Positions 46,219 to 57,845 of a stretch of DNA of 64,000 nucleotides are shown here, in pieces. The notes beneath the pieces are model-generated. The model searched no databases, was not told where the DNA came from, and was given only the letters and a program-made list of their open reading frames with translations. This DNA is from Stereum hirsutum FP-91666 SS1 (Eukaryota > Basidiomycota > Agaricomycetes > Russulales > Stereaceae), in assembly GCF_000264905.1 (NCBI RefSeq), contig NW_006763149.1, positions 900,212 to 964,211 on the forward strand, given 5' to 3'. The translations under genes were made by a program, and so were the position numbers. Positions within the stretch are counted from its first letter, which is position 1, and the number at the start of each line of letters is the position of its first letter.

Positions 46219-48719
46219 TCACTTCCCGTGAACGAACAGTGAGGTTGCCTGCCTGACTTAAGGTGGGAATGGAGATGATTTTACCTTTCTTGGCTCGCTA
46301 TTGGACAATCAACAACATATGCGTACTCCTTTGTTTCACCATTATGCCCACAACCTTGTGACTCTTTGTACCAGCACCCATGCCTATCTTGTTTTCTTGT
46401 ATCTGCTTTCCTCTCTAAAACCCCTGTTTGTCTCGAATTGTATAACGCTTTGTTCAATTGGCACGTACCGATCTGCCTCAAATTCTGCGTGCTTCAATCG
46501 CGTTGTGCTTTATGATCCATTTTGGCAATCAGCTCCGTACGTCAAAAAAGATGGTTTACGTTGAAGTGGTGTTTTGCCACACTGCAGACGCCACAATTCT
46601 GTTTCGGACTGCGACGGACGAGGAGCAAACCAAGATCGCAAATCCAACGAGACTAGCATTCAGGATCGTAAGAAACCCTAAGAAACATAGGCTTTTGGGC
46701 ACGTCGTGACTCGTGAGGTAAGTATTCCCGCTACTTTAGTAGTGGGTCTTACAGGAAGTATCGTTTGGTTTTTGGCGGAGAATCGTGCAATTCCCTTACA
46801 TGGAAATTGCTGAGTCAGAATCGGATCGGATCTTCCGCGCTCCTTCCGCGCTCATCATCGCACGTGCAGGCTCGGGTGCATTTGTCTACTGTACAGTTGT
46901 GGCTGCCTCTCGCGCGTCGCCGTCTTCGTTCTGCTTTGCTTTCTGCAACGTCGTCCATCTTCGCCCATTCGCGCTACATCCAATATCATCGCTTTCTGTC
47001 TTGCTATCACTCCTCCCTCGCTCTCTGTATTCAGCCGTTTCGAGGCCTTGATGTGCTCATTCTCGTAGAAGTTACTCCGAGATCTCTTCGCGCTTTTCGC
47101 TACTGCACAAAACACAGCAAACTCTCAATGTTGCTCTCAGAACCTTCCCGCTACTCTGTTCGCTCTGAGATCTTGTAATTCTTCCCACTGATTGTGGCTC
47201 TTACCATTCACATAAGTTTTTTCTCGGTCATATCGGGAACTTCTGGTGTGGACTGGATACCTGTTCGCCCTCCACATGGGATGGGTCTTCTATACGGCCT
47301 GATGCCTCGTGTACGTCCCTTTTCCTTCTCATACATTGTCTGTCTTATGTGCTTTCGCCTCGTAGTGTTTCTCGTTACAAGTGATTGTCGCCCTCCATCT
47401 CCCACTGCTCGACCACCTCGGTCTTGAGCAACCACCTGCCGCCCAAGTGGGCTCTTCTGCTTCCCATGTGGGACGATTTACTGCTGCCCATGTGGGTTCT
47501 TTGTCTTCTGCTCCTTCGTCCGTCCGTTGCTGCACCTACCCATTCGTCGATGTCTGTTGATTGTAGTAATACCTGTGTATAATATTTTTGTCTCAGTTGA
47601 TGGCTATTGTCAATTGGATATAGTCTCTGCTGCCCCTTCCGATACTTTGTGCATGGTTGCTCCTATATTTTGATCAACAAGCATTTGTTCCCGGTCCCTG
47701 ATGATAGTTCGCTGTGCATGCATGCATCCCAATCACCAGTCAAAGAATACTGAAAGCTCGCATCACAGCACTTAGGAAGGAATATTCATGTAGTCGGCTG
47801 AGCCTTAAAATGAATGTGCTACAAAGCTTTCGTCAAAACACGAAGGTTAGCCGCAGCTTACTCTCCCATTATTTGAGCAAATATCAATTATTATGTTCCG
47901 TGAAGTTGCATTGTCTGATGCACTGGTTGGGTAGTACGAAGCATTACAGCGAGTTTCGAAATGATACGGAACTCCATCTTTCGCATTTTGGCTCAGCCAC
48001 AGCTCGGCAGTGACGGATCATGCGCGGCACGGGAATTTCCGCAAGGCTTGCCTGTGTGTGGCCCAATGCACAAAGTGCTCGATGACCTTTCAAATTCCTG
48101 TGCGTAAATAAACAGGGAACCGAGAGGAACATATGGGAGGGAGGAAATTACCCAATTATAGAATATTGATGAGTGCTAGATTCACATAATGTTCTTCAAA
48201 GGTTTTGGTGTGCGTGCAGGCTTCTGGCGACAAGCATGGGGCAAGTCATCACTTGACAGTTTCTTCTAAGGTCGTATTTCTGTGAAAATATTGCCGTATA
48301 GACATTTGTACTTATGGATGTATTTTACAGAGCTTTCTTCTTGATTACACTGACGGACAGAGCGAGAAACATGGATGGCCACAGTTGGGCCACAGCGGTT
48401 ATACAAAACGGTCCAGACAAGTTCGCGGAGACCTCCGTGCCGTCGCAAGCTCCGTCGCTGCCGAGCTGTGGCTGAGCCAAAACGCGAAAGATGGAATTCC
48501 GTATCATTTCGAAACTCGCTGTAAAAGTCAGTTCGTGGTCATCCTTCCAAGTAGCGGGACCTGCCGTTCACCGGCCTTACGCCTGCGTTATCTAAATTTG
48601 GTTGAGGGAGAACGAGTCAAATGTGAGCACTCTGCTAGACTTGCGAAATCTCGCTCCTGAAGATATAGATCGCTACAAGACCGTGAACCACTCTGTGGCT
48701 TATCACAAGTCAACAAACC
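46219..48719. other. 2.5 kb gene-poor region
   Basis: No gene is supported. Short frames are scattered and low quality. It holds a degenerate 24-bp, three-unit minisatellite with CCCA(A/T)GTGGG cores at about 47442-47513, and the inverted repeat at 47943-48530. Confidence 0.5.
47943..48530. mobile_element. Non-autonomous element or hairpin with long inverted repeats
   Basis: About 73 bp at 47943-48015 matches the reverse complement of about 48458-48530 with three or four differences, starting TTACAGCGAGTTTCGAAATG. A weaker match continues inward, giving arms over 100 bp around a roughly 300-400 bp core with no open frame. Length and structure fit a MITE or foldback element. I see no clear target-site duplication. 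GTGGCC motifs occur in both arms. Confidence 0.6.
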
Positions 48720-50735
48720 ATGATGCTCCGACCAAAGTCATGTCCTTTTATACTTCTTGCCAAACCCAGAAGGGCACACTACACCACATCCGTCACGCAT
48801 GGGTCACCCCCGCTCATCCACATCCCAAAATCCAAGGTATATCGTTTCGGAGACCCAAATAACGCCCGACCTATTTTCCATGACCTCGATTGGACAGTAC
48901 GCGAAGGAGAATCATGGGCCGTCGTAGGCTCAGGGTCAGGCGAGAAGACGGCTTTATTGGAGGTGTGTACTTTCCCCTTCACTTCACGGAAGATCACGTT
49001 GTGTTCTGAGCGGCTCAGACTCTCATAGGGCATTACCGTGTCGCACCCTCTCCTCCCGGTGGCCCGTTCCCTCTTTTCACATCCCAAAACTTAGAGTCGA
49101 CTCGTCCATTGCACGAACTTGTAACGCTAGTGAGCTTCGCTCATCGACCAAGAGCATCAGGTGGCGCTTTCTACGACTATACCGCGCGCTATGGAGCTGT
49201 CCGCGAAGAAGATCGGGTCACACTCCGTCAGAGTATGTTTCCTGAACACTCCACCAGCAATCCCGATCATCCTCCACTCTACTCTATCGAAGAAACATCG
49301 AAGTCGTCCAAGGACGGGATGGCAGAGAAAAAAAAGCAGGTGGAGAGGCAGAAGAAGTTCGAGGAGTGGGTCAGCAAGTTGGGATTAGAGCAGTTCTTGG
49401 ATCTTCCGTTCATTGCGTTGAGTAATGGACAGACGAGGAGAGCGAGGATTGTTAAGGCGTTGCTGGATAGTCCGGAGTTGTTGTTGTTAGACGAGCCTTT
49501 GAGTGAGTGGTTTCTCGTATATTCCAAATGTCTGATGCTTAGATGATGCTTTCAGCTGGATTGGATATCGACACGCGGCCCATGCTCCTAGAAATGCTTC
49601 ATGCTCTACACGAGTCACGAAATCCGCGCGTCATCATGGGCCTGCGGTTGCAGGACCCTATTCCGGAATGGGTATCTCACCTTGCGTTGGTGAGGAGTGG
49701 AAAGGTTACTGCTGGACCGAAGGCGGATATACTGGTAGAAACCGAAGAAGCGAGGCATCAGGAGAAGGAGAAGAACTATGCTGTTGGAATGTCTGGTGCA
49801 ACAAAAGGCGAAGGGCGGGCGCTGATAGAAATGAAGGACGTGAATGTGAAGTATCACGAGCGCCACGTAGGTACTTGATTGTGTCCTTCGTATACATACC
49901 GCACTAAAGTCTGTCGACAGGTCTTGAAAAACATCAACTGGACGATCCGCACCGGTGACCGGTGGCACCTCCAAGGTGCAAACGGTCAGTCTTTCTGATG
50001 AACGGTGGCCTCTCTTATCTTGCTCACGTTCGCTCGACAACCACAGGCTCCGGAAAAACCACCCTCTGCTCCCTCCTCACCGGTGATCATCCTCAATCCT
50101 ACACTCAACGCTCTCCGTCCATCTTCTCCCTCTTCGGCTCCCCAAGACGCTCTCACGCCCTCACGATCCTCCGCACCCGTATCGGCGTCGTTTCTCCCGA
50201 ACTGTATAATGCTTGGCCGCGAGCGAGACCGATGACGGTATGGGAGGCTGTTGGCACCGGGTTCGACGGAGGGTTCGTCCCATTGGGTGATATGGGCTTG
50301 GGAGTAGGGTTGAACGGAGTATTGAATACAGAGGAAAGGGCATGGAGAGAAGGGAGGGTGAGGGAAGTTCTAGAGGGCCTTGGGCCACATACTTGGGGAT
50401 CTGTTCCAGAAGCGAGTCAAGCTACTGACGCGAAGGCATCGGAAACGAAGTTCGAACACAAACTGTTCTCGAGTTTGTCGGCAGGTGAACAGAGCGTCGT
50501 GCTCCTTATGCGGGCTCTGGTAGGCCGACCGGAATTGGTGCTCTTGGATGAGGTATGGGCGGGGATGGACGAGGGCATGATCGAGGCTGCGAGGCGGTAT
50601 CTGAGGGAGGGTGGAGGCGTAGGTGCAGAGCAGGGTGTTGTTGTGATTAGCCATTGGGAGGATGAGGTTCCGTGGGGCGTTGAGGATGGCGTGAGAAGAT
50701 TTAGGCTGGAGGATGGTGCTGGGAGAGAGGCTTAG
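48720..50735 (+). CDS. Soluble tandem ABC ATPase (YDR061W-like)
   Basis: Five exons (48720-48966, 49029-49502, 49556-49866, 49921-49984, 50047-50735) sum to 594 residues in phase. There are two ABC cassettes and no membrane domain. Cassette 1 has Walker-A-like VGSGSGEKTALL, signature ALSNGQTRRARI and Walker B LLLLDEPL. Cassette 2 has a canonical Walker A, GANGSGKTTL (split by an intron), signature LSAGEQS and Walker B LVLLDEVWAGMDE. In cassette 1 the residue before the Walker A Lys is Glu where Gly is usual. The basic/hydrophobic start (MMLRPKSCPFILLAKPRRAH) could be a mitochondrial presequence, as proposed for yeast and fission yeast relatives. The role of the family is poorly known. Probably one cassette hydrolyses ATP and the other is regulatory. 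Confidence 0.85.
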
Positions 50736-50954
50736 CGATATCCAGAGGCTCGGAGGCTTGGGGTAAAAAAAAGGTTCACGGCAATATGCTTATACGTATA
50801 TCTTATGGTGCGCCCACGAAGAACATCGAACCCAATATATTGATTACTGAGCACCATGTATGGTTATTATAGTAATATTGTCCATATGCATCACACGCGA
50901 TGAAAGAAAACACTGTAAACCATCCCAAAATCCGACGATATAAATCGGAACGAA

Positions 50955-51671
50955 TCAGCAGCTGACGCTCTCCGAGGTGTTCAAGACGACTTCGGTCTGC
51001 ACGTCTCCGTTGTCGTACGCAGTTTCGTTCTTCCAGCCAATCTATGCATTGCTCAATGTCAGCAACCCTTAGACTACTTGGACGATAAACAGGGAGAAAT
51101 CTGTACATACAGAGTAAACACCAGTGGTGCCAGTGATTGGCTTCGCAGCCCAGATTCCGCTACCATCGGCGTGGGAGAGCTACAAAGACGCACGAATATC
51201 AATGTCTATCCCGTCGAAGAGGTCAGTGAGCACAAAACTTACCGTAGTGCCCACAGTCGAAAGCGGGGAGGAAGACCACGGCGCCGGTGCGCCCTGTGTG
51301 AAGGAGGTGGTCGTACTGCCCGCGGGCAAGCTTCCCAGGGCACTCTCCTCGACCCACTCAAAGTTCCACGTAATCCCATCTGCCTGGGCAACCAACGCGC
51401 CCACCAGTCCGGCATTCGGGCAATCTTGGACGATCCCGCCGTTCCCGTCGAGGTGAGCCGAGATGGTTTCGCTGTCAGTGGCGACCATGGTCATGCCATA
51501 GCCGTAAGAGCCTTGAGTGAGACCGATGTAACCGGTGCTTTGACCGTAGGGGGAGGTGGAGGAGTAGGTAAGAGCGACAGGAGAATTGCTTTGGCGGGGG
51601 GTAGGGGTCGCGAGAGCAAACGCTGGGAGGAGGGAGGCGAGGAAGATGAGAGGGGCGCTGGTGAGCTGCAT
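50955..51671 (-). CDS. Small secreted protein, paralog 1
   Basis: Three exons (51243-51671, 51111-51179, 50955-51041) encode 194 residues. A signal peptide MQLTSAPLIFLASLLPAFALA is followed by PTPRQ, where a Kex2-type cut is unlikely. The mature protein is small, with YSSTSPYGQSTGYIG, GSYGYGMTMVA, a Cys in GGIVQDCPNAGLVGAL, AQADGITWNFEWVE and a final Cys (SESVSC). Two Cys could form one disulfide. The paralog at 53861 has the same exon plan (420/69/87 nt against 429/69/87) and the same motifs. No enzyme signature is seen. Small secreted proteins of this kind may act at the cell surface or as effectors; nothing here tells which. Confidence 0.75.
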
Positions 51672-52182
51672 TATGGTGATGATTATGAGATGTAAAGTGA
51701 AGTGAAGAGGTTTAAAGGAAGGTGTATGCGGTGTATGCGTTTCGAGGAAAAACGGATGGCTCTCGAAGGTACGCTAGTCTTGCCTTTATACATGTTTAGA
51801 GACGGAGCTTCCGTCTCGTAACCGCCTCAAACCCAAAGGGTTAAAGGCTACATCTGCCCGTTGATGCATGTGGATCAGATGCGTTGAAGCATAACTTTGA
51901 TGTGAACAAAAAGGTAGAGGGCCTGGGCGAGTCTTGTACGTGGGCCACTTTCACAACAACAAAGTTCGTCGAACGAATCATCAGCGCGGGGAATTAGGCC
52001 GCCGATCGCGGAACACGAAGCTCGGAAAGCAGTGCGTTTGCTCACTAGACGTCCAAGCGCTGTGAGCCATTGGGCCTGCCTCGAACTTGATTTGCTATGG
52101 ATCAGAGTCGGTAATCCCGAGAAATGCCAAGCCCGGCGGAAGTTGTCCACCGTTTCGAACGGTTCCAACTTGTCTTCGATGA
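51672..52182. other. Upstream region of secreted paralog 1
   Basis: Contains a TATA box (TATAAAGG on the minus strand, 51783-51790) about 115 bp before the ATG of the secreted gene. A short minus-strand frame at 51875-52195 has no recognisable content. Confidence 0.45.
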
Positions 52183-53309
52183 AGCGGTGAACCAACGGTG
52201 AACTCTGGCCTGGCGGCTGTCCACAATTTGGCCACCGATACTGCCGTTTGCATAGAAGACTGAACGCACCGTTTTTTTTCGCGCCGGGCGTCTGATCTCT
52301 AGGTGACCGTGACGACGCGGTCCGTCAGGGTCCGTCGAGCGCCGACCATCTTTCTTGGGCCACAGTACGACTATGTAGTAAGTTACTGCCGTTGTCGAGG
52401 CCGGTCAGTTTGTATGCCTAGTGAGGTAGGGAGCATGAGTTTAAGGACTCAAAAGCATAGAAAAGCTACTGGTTGCGTCGAAACCACTCAGACGAGATCA
52501 CTTATATCCTTGTGGTTCCATACAGAGGTAAATTTCTACCAAAGCAACTGTGGCACCAATAGATTCAAGCCGACTCGCAACCGACTCGCATACTTACCAA
52601 GTCAACACGATGCCCTGAGATGAAGCAAATTATATCGCAATTGTCTGCATCTTGTATGACNNNNNNNNNNNNNNNNNNNNNNNNNNNNNNNNNNNNNNNN
52701 NNNNNNNNNNNNNNNNNNNNNNNNNNNNNNNNNNNNNNNNNNNNNNNNNNNNNNNNNNNNNNNNNNNNNNNNNNNNNNNNNNNNNNNNNNNNNNNNNNNN
52801 NNNNNNNNNNNNNNNNNNNNNNNNNNNNNNNAGCGGTGAACCAACGGTGAACTCTGGCCTGGCGGCTGTCCACAATTTGGCCACCGATACTGCCGTTTGC
52901 ATAGAAGACTGAACGCACCGTTTTTTTTCGCGCCGGGCGTCTGATCTCTAGGTGACCGTGACGACGCGGTCCGTCAGGGTCCGTCGAGCGCCGACCATCT
53001 TTCTTGGGCCACAGTACGACTATGTAGTAAGTTACTGCCGTTGTCGAGGCCGGTCAGTTTGTATGCCTAGTGAGGTAGGGAGCATGAGTTTAAGGACTCA
53101 AAAGCATAGAAAAGCTACTGGTTGCGTCGAAACCACTCAGACGAGATCACTTATATCCTTGTGGTTCCATACAGAGGTAAATTTCTACCAAAGCAACTGT
53201 GGCACCAATAGATTCAAGCCGACTCGCAACCGACTCGCATACTTACCAAGTCAACACGATGCCCTGAGATGAAGCAAATTATATCGCAATTGTCTGCATC
53301 TTGTATGAC
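52183..53309. repeat. Identical 478-bp direct copies around an N gap
   Basis: Bases 52183-52660 recur without visible change at 52832-53309, with 171 N between (52661-52831). The first copy ends exactly at the gap and the second starts exactly after it. This is the pattern expected when two contigs overlap at their ends but were scaffolded with a gap, so the true sequence probably has one copy. Confidence 0.85.
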
Positions 53310-53502
53310 ACTCCCTATCCCTCTGAAGTCGACACAGATGGCTCTGTAAATGGGCACGCTCTGAATTCTACAATACTCATCACGGCACCCCCAATCTCGC
53401 CGCATCACTCGGTGTCCTCGGACGGCGTTGTCACGGTCACAGAGCGCCAGGCACCGCGCGCACAAAAAAAGTGCGCGTTCAGTCTTCTATGCAAAGGGCA
53501 GT
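52889..53502. mobile_element. MITE-like element with terminal inverted repeats
   Basis: The stretch from 52889 (ACTGCCGTTTGCATAGAAGA) matches the reverse complement of the sequence ending at 53502 over about 87 bp at roughly 75-80% identity, including an A/T homopolymer (T8 against A7) and GTGACCGTGAC. The element is about 614 bp with no open frame of interest. The left arm is also present in the copy before the gap (from 52240). No target-site duplication was found. Confidence 0.5.
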
Positions 53503-53860
53503 AACACGGAGGCACGTTTGTAGCTAGTGGCCTAAAACCTGACGAGATTCGTCTCTACTGCATGTAGACCTGCCGAAGTCTGCCTGAGTATTTTTTTAAG
53601 TTATTCATGGAAAAAATGGTTCGGTCCGTGCGCAATTATCTCGTAGTATATAAGGTAAGTAACTGTCGAACATATGAGGGGATGAGCCTAGGATGATAGC
53701 GTCAAGAATGGCGAGGCTACATGCAGCACAAAACTCGATTTAATTATAAGTTGAGTATAAGAAGACATCAGGAAACACGTTGGGTGACGCCTCAGTCCAT
53801 ACCAAGTGATTCTCCAAACTCCAAATGCGTCGAGAAATGAAGTCCGAAGCAACAATCATT

Positions 53861-54564
53861 CTAACAGCTGATAGAGAACTGAGTGTTCTCTATGATAGCA
53901 GCTTGTGCGCCTGCCTCTTGTCCCACCGTCTTATTGACCCACGAAACCTGTTGAAAGTCATTTTCAGTTCAAGAGGTCAGATAGCTAATGGTTGAATAAG
54001 CTTACCACGAAAGTGAAGGGGTCACCGCCCACTAGCCCAGCTGGAGCCCAATCGCCGTAATATCCGGTCGCAAGCTATAAATGTTGTGTCATGAAAGTCA
54101 GCATAGTGACACAAAAAGCTATATCACGAATTGCGCATCCTTACCGTAGTATTAACAGTGGGGTCATCCGTCGTATCCGCCCACGTCGCCCTCCCTCCGA
54201 CGCTGAACGCATCCAACCTACTTCCCTGAGGCAAACTACCCACCTTACTCCCATCCACCCACTGGAAATTCCACGTCACACCATCATCCGCTGGGATCAG
54301 CGCGGCCTGGAGTCCGGGATGAGGGCACGCCATAGTCAACGTATTGCTGCTGACGTAGGCGGAGATGGTCGCAGGAACGGAGAGTTCTTGCATGGCATAG
54401 CCGTAATCCCCTTCGACGAGACTGAGGTTGGTGTTACCGTGACCCTGGGTAGAGACGTAGCTAAATGTGAGGGGTACGGCTGATTGTGTGGGGGCACCGA
54501 GGACCGGTAGGATGGAAGAAGTGATAGCACCGAGGGTGAGAGTGGCGAGCGTTTGGGACAACAT
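53861..54564 (-). CDS. Small secreted protein, paralog 2
   Basis: Three exons (54145-54564, 54006-54074, 53861-53947) encode 191 residues. The signal peptide is LSQTLATLTLGAITSSILPV, then the mature part has LSLVEGDYGYAMQELSVPAT, a Cys in NTLTMACPHPGLQAAL, DDGVTWNFQWVDGS, the short exon LATGYYGDWAPAGLVG and a final Cys (TQFSISC). The YGYxM, ACPHPGL, TWNFxWV and C-terminal Cys positions match paralog 1. The pair is therefore a local duplication, now separated by about 2.2 kb with an assembly gap. A TATA box lies upstream. Function unknown. Confidence 0.75.
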
Positions 54565-54645
54565 TGTCTTCGAGCGATGACAAGTGGTGTTCAGAGTGCT
54601 AGAGGAGTATGGCGATGGGTAGTGGGTTACTGAAGAGTAATGGGG

Positions 54646-54653
54646 TTTATATA
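54646..54653 (-). promoter_or_regulatory. TATA box of secreted paralog 2
   Basis: TATATAAA on the minus strand, about 85 bp upstream of the ATG at 54562-54564. Confidence 0.55.
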
Positions 54654-55641
54654 CGCAGAATGGGGGGCGGTTAGGCTCCTGTGAGCAGAGCGTCCAGCGT
54701 CCAACCAACGGTCACGGGGAGTCGTAGCCGGGCAATGCTCACCGTCATCGTACGTTTCAGTCGCCATCCCTGTCAATGTATTGAATGCATTATACGGCAC
54801 CAAACAGCGTGCAGAGCCTAGAAAAGTCTTTCAATCGCCATCAGTAGCTGAGTGCACTTGTTTGTGCTGCTCCTTTAGAGCGGGCGGCCGTGATGACTCT
54901 GCTGGCGCCAGTGACCTATGATCTAGCAAAAAGCATAGACAAATCCGGAGGTGACCAGACTTCTGAGAGGATCAAGAGCATACAGGGTCGTGATGCACCA
55001 AGGTTGATAGCGGTGCTTGTCCAAAAAGTATGAGCTCTGAACAGCAGTAGGCACCGAGGAGAACAAGCCGGGGAGTCCCGGAAGGATACCAAGGTGGTCA
55101 AAGTACTGCACGCCGAGGCTGCCAGGCCTCTGAGATATTATGGTACTCCGACCCGAGCTCATTCGAGATATTTGACTGAAACTCGAGTAGGCCAGATGGT
55201 AGCGCCCAGACGCTAGGTTCCCTGAGACTGCGTTCTGGCTGGCGCCATCGCAGGGTTCTGAAGACCGTGTCGTGGCGGTGGCTAAGACCGTGACGGAGCT
55301 CGAATTCTGGCACCCTTTGAACCACGACTCAACCATAACTTGACAGTGTTCATCCTGTGCGCTGTGCGACGGTTGCAATACTAGAATACGATAATTCGGT
55401 GTTCTTCGCCGGGGATAGTGAGTCGAATAAGACGATCAGTAAGATCCATGGAGTTTCGTGCGTGATAGATGATGTGCGTTTAGTCTGCAGTGTGCCGGGT
55501 TTAACGACCATCCCTTCCTCGCTGCCCCCTCTTCCATACCAACCGTCCCACCAATCTTGTCCTTCTCAGCTTGACCATCCGTCCCACCAATTACGCCTTC
55601 GAACTCTTCCCCTTCCCCTCTTCTCATGTCTTCTCCTTCCT
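54654..55641. other. Intergenic region, one weak frame
   Basis: About 1 kb. A minus-strand frame (54923-55378, up to 151 codons) has no good ATG, no family likeness and no clear splicing, so I do not call it a gene. Confidence 0.35.
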
Positions 55642-55916
55642 CTAGTCGTGCCCCTCTTCTGGGCGACCTTCCTCCACACGACCTTCAACATCATCCCCAG
55701 CTTCACCAACATCTTCATGCACTCCATCACCAACAACCCCTCCCATCTCACTCGGAAGTTTCGGCAATGCACAGCAGTCCTCAGCATACGACAATCGCAG
55801 GTTCGGGGCTGTGTATTTCCGGAATACGCGTGGCGCGTTGTGGATGGCGTCGACGGCGGAGGTGAGGGTGGTGTAGGCGACGAAGAAGCAGCCGCTGTGT
55901 GCGATTCATCGTCAGT

Positions 55917-55980
<64 letters not shown>

Positions 55981-56917
55981 ACCAACGAAACCGAGCTCGA
56001 GGTGGAAAAGAAAATTGCAGAGAAAGACTCACCGCTCCTTATACTGAAACACCTTAATAACCTTCCCCCAAGTACTCCACTCCTTCTTCACCTTCGCCGC
56101 ATGTAAATGATCCCATTGTCTAGGTCTGATACCCTTCACGGCTACCACCCGCGTCGCTCCTTGCTCGCGTACTGCTTTCACTATCTCAGGGTTCATTTCC
56201 GGTCGTGGGGTGGACCAGGAGACGTAGAGTTGGCGCCCGTGGTAGATTGGTGGGTTCTCTCTTGCGCGTTTGAAGAAGCGTTGGGCGCCGCCGATGGTGA
56301 CGAAGGTGACGTACTATAGGTAGGGAATGATTGGGTATCATATCATAGTCAGTTTCGAATATACGGGACGACGGAGACAGACGAGAATGTATAGGTGGGT
56401 GAGGAAATAAACATACAGCGACCATATTCCTCCCTTCCTCTTTCAACAGTTCAATAGACTCCAACGCCCCACCTCTAATCACCCCTATCGTCAACTCAAT
56501 ATACTTCCCCTCATATATACCCCTAATCTCGATCGTTCTACCGGACGCCGGACGGGAGGGGTCGGGGTTTGGCGTGTCGGAGGGTTTTGTTTTCTTGGGG
56601 GACCGTACTTGGTGACGCGGATGGATGATGGGGGTTGGGTATAGCGGCAGCGGCAGCGGCTCGGAGGTCGTGGGGTCACGAGTGAAGGAAATCGAAGCGG
56701 GTGGTGGTGGTAGAGAGTAGGCAGGACGGGGTTTGTGAGTATTGGTTAGAATGGGCTGTGTGGGCGTCGGTGGAACGGATGGTGAGAATGTGGACGCAGG
56801 GGACAAGGGAGCGCGTGGAGGTAACAAGGCGGCGATTTCTTGGAGGAGAGAGTTCGAATGTGAAGGGTCATGTCCAGGTGATGGTTTTAATGATCGAGAG
56901 CCATGTGTATCAGGCAA
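55642..56917 (-). CDS. RNA-recognition-motif protein
   Basis: At least three exons. The first (56420-56917) has a Pro/Ser-rich N-terminus and then RTIEIRGIYEGKYIELTIGV with GALESIELLKEEGRNMVAV, an RRM first half. The second (about 56028-56317) continues YVTFVTIGGAQRFFKRAREN and YHGRQLYVSWSTPRPEMN (RRM end), then RVVAVKGIRPRQWDHLHAAK, starting a second RRM. The last (55642-55910) has GCFFVAYTTLTSAVDAIHNA and YTAPNLRLSYAED, finishing it, and an acidic tail. The tandem layout resembles fungal RRM regulators that bind mRNA, but no ortholog can be named. The frame lacks an ATG at its 5' limit (56917 is TTG), so an upstream exon is likely. The second intron holds a dinucleotide microsatellite. Confidence 0.65.
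55918..55979. repeat. Compound microsatellite (TC)n(GT)n in an RRM-gene intron
   Basis: About fifteen TC followed by about fifteen GT units on the plus strand. On the coding strand this reads AC-repeat then AG-repeat leading into the acceptor region, so length changes could affect splicing. Confidence 0.9.
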
Positions 56918-57845
56918 TGATGAAGTTGTGTCTGAAGAGGGAGCTTTGGACTGGGACGCAGGACAGAAGATGGGGAGACGAGTATGTCAGTCCAGGGCAG
57001 AAAGCGACTTTGGCTACAAATTCACCTCTTTCTGATCCTCAGAGTGTTGAGGCTCTGACTGTGAGTCTTTCTGGCTCCCAGAGTCTGCGCTGTATGTTCT
57101 TCGTAGTGCAGATGTCTGTATATTTATGCCATGTCCATGTCGTAGGCGACTACGCGACAGCGATTTGGCTGCTCTACAAAGATATAGATAGAATAAGTAA
57201 GTTTATAAATCATTAGTGTTGTCCGTGAACCACTGGAAGTGCTGTCCCACCTACGACTACATGGCGTTGCTCGGGCGAACATCGTGACAAGCTTTTGGCA
57301 GCGTAAGTCAATCTCGACTTAGAGTATCAATTTTTGGGAGACCGTAGGCGAAGGATATCTAATAGCCAAGGTCACGCCTTCAGATAACCAGAGCCGATGA
57401 AGATTTGTAGCACGGACGATAGGATGTTGACTCGAGGAAGCCCGAGTCTGTCGAAGCTGGGAGTGAGGCAAGACAGGAACTCGAATTTGAAATCCGGACG
57501 CGTCGCGTCGTTGAGTTGTGTGGCGGTGGCGCTCGACTGGTTCTTATTCGTCTTCCAAATCGCACTCGCATATCGCGAAGGTATAGTCTGGGTATATGTT
57601 ATGTAACCCACTAGAATCACTCAAGATCCAGACAAGCAAACCGCAACGGTAAGTAAAAGAGCTACCCAACATTTACCACAACTGCTAAGTCCACCGTCCA
57701 GCCGTCCTCTACCGCCGAAGACTCCCCACTCCAAGTGACGAAAGTTGAAAAGGAAAGACGAGTGAAGGCACATAATGCCTCAACGATGTGCAAAGCTACA
57801 AGGTGACATATACAAACGACCACACTTGGCCCACCCAACTCTCCC
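56918..57845. other. Intergenic region, no gene supported
   Basis: About 930 bp. It may hold the missing first exon of the RRM gene (near 56918-57000) and the 3' UTR of BOS1. One ACGCGT occurs near 57500. Confidence 0.4.

Noticed and set aside
46765..47178. 137-codon plus-strand frame in the gene-poor region
   Set aside because: Ser/Leu/Arg-rich composition typical of pyrimidine-rich spacer; no domain and competing frames of similar length.
54923..55378. 151-codon minus-strand frame
   Set aside because: No ATG at its start, no recognisable domain, no splice support.
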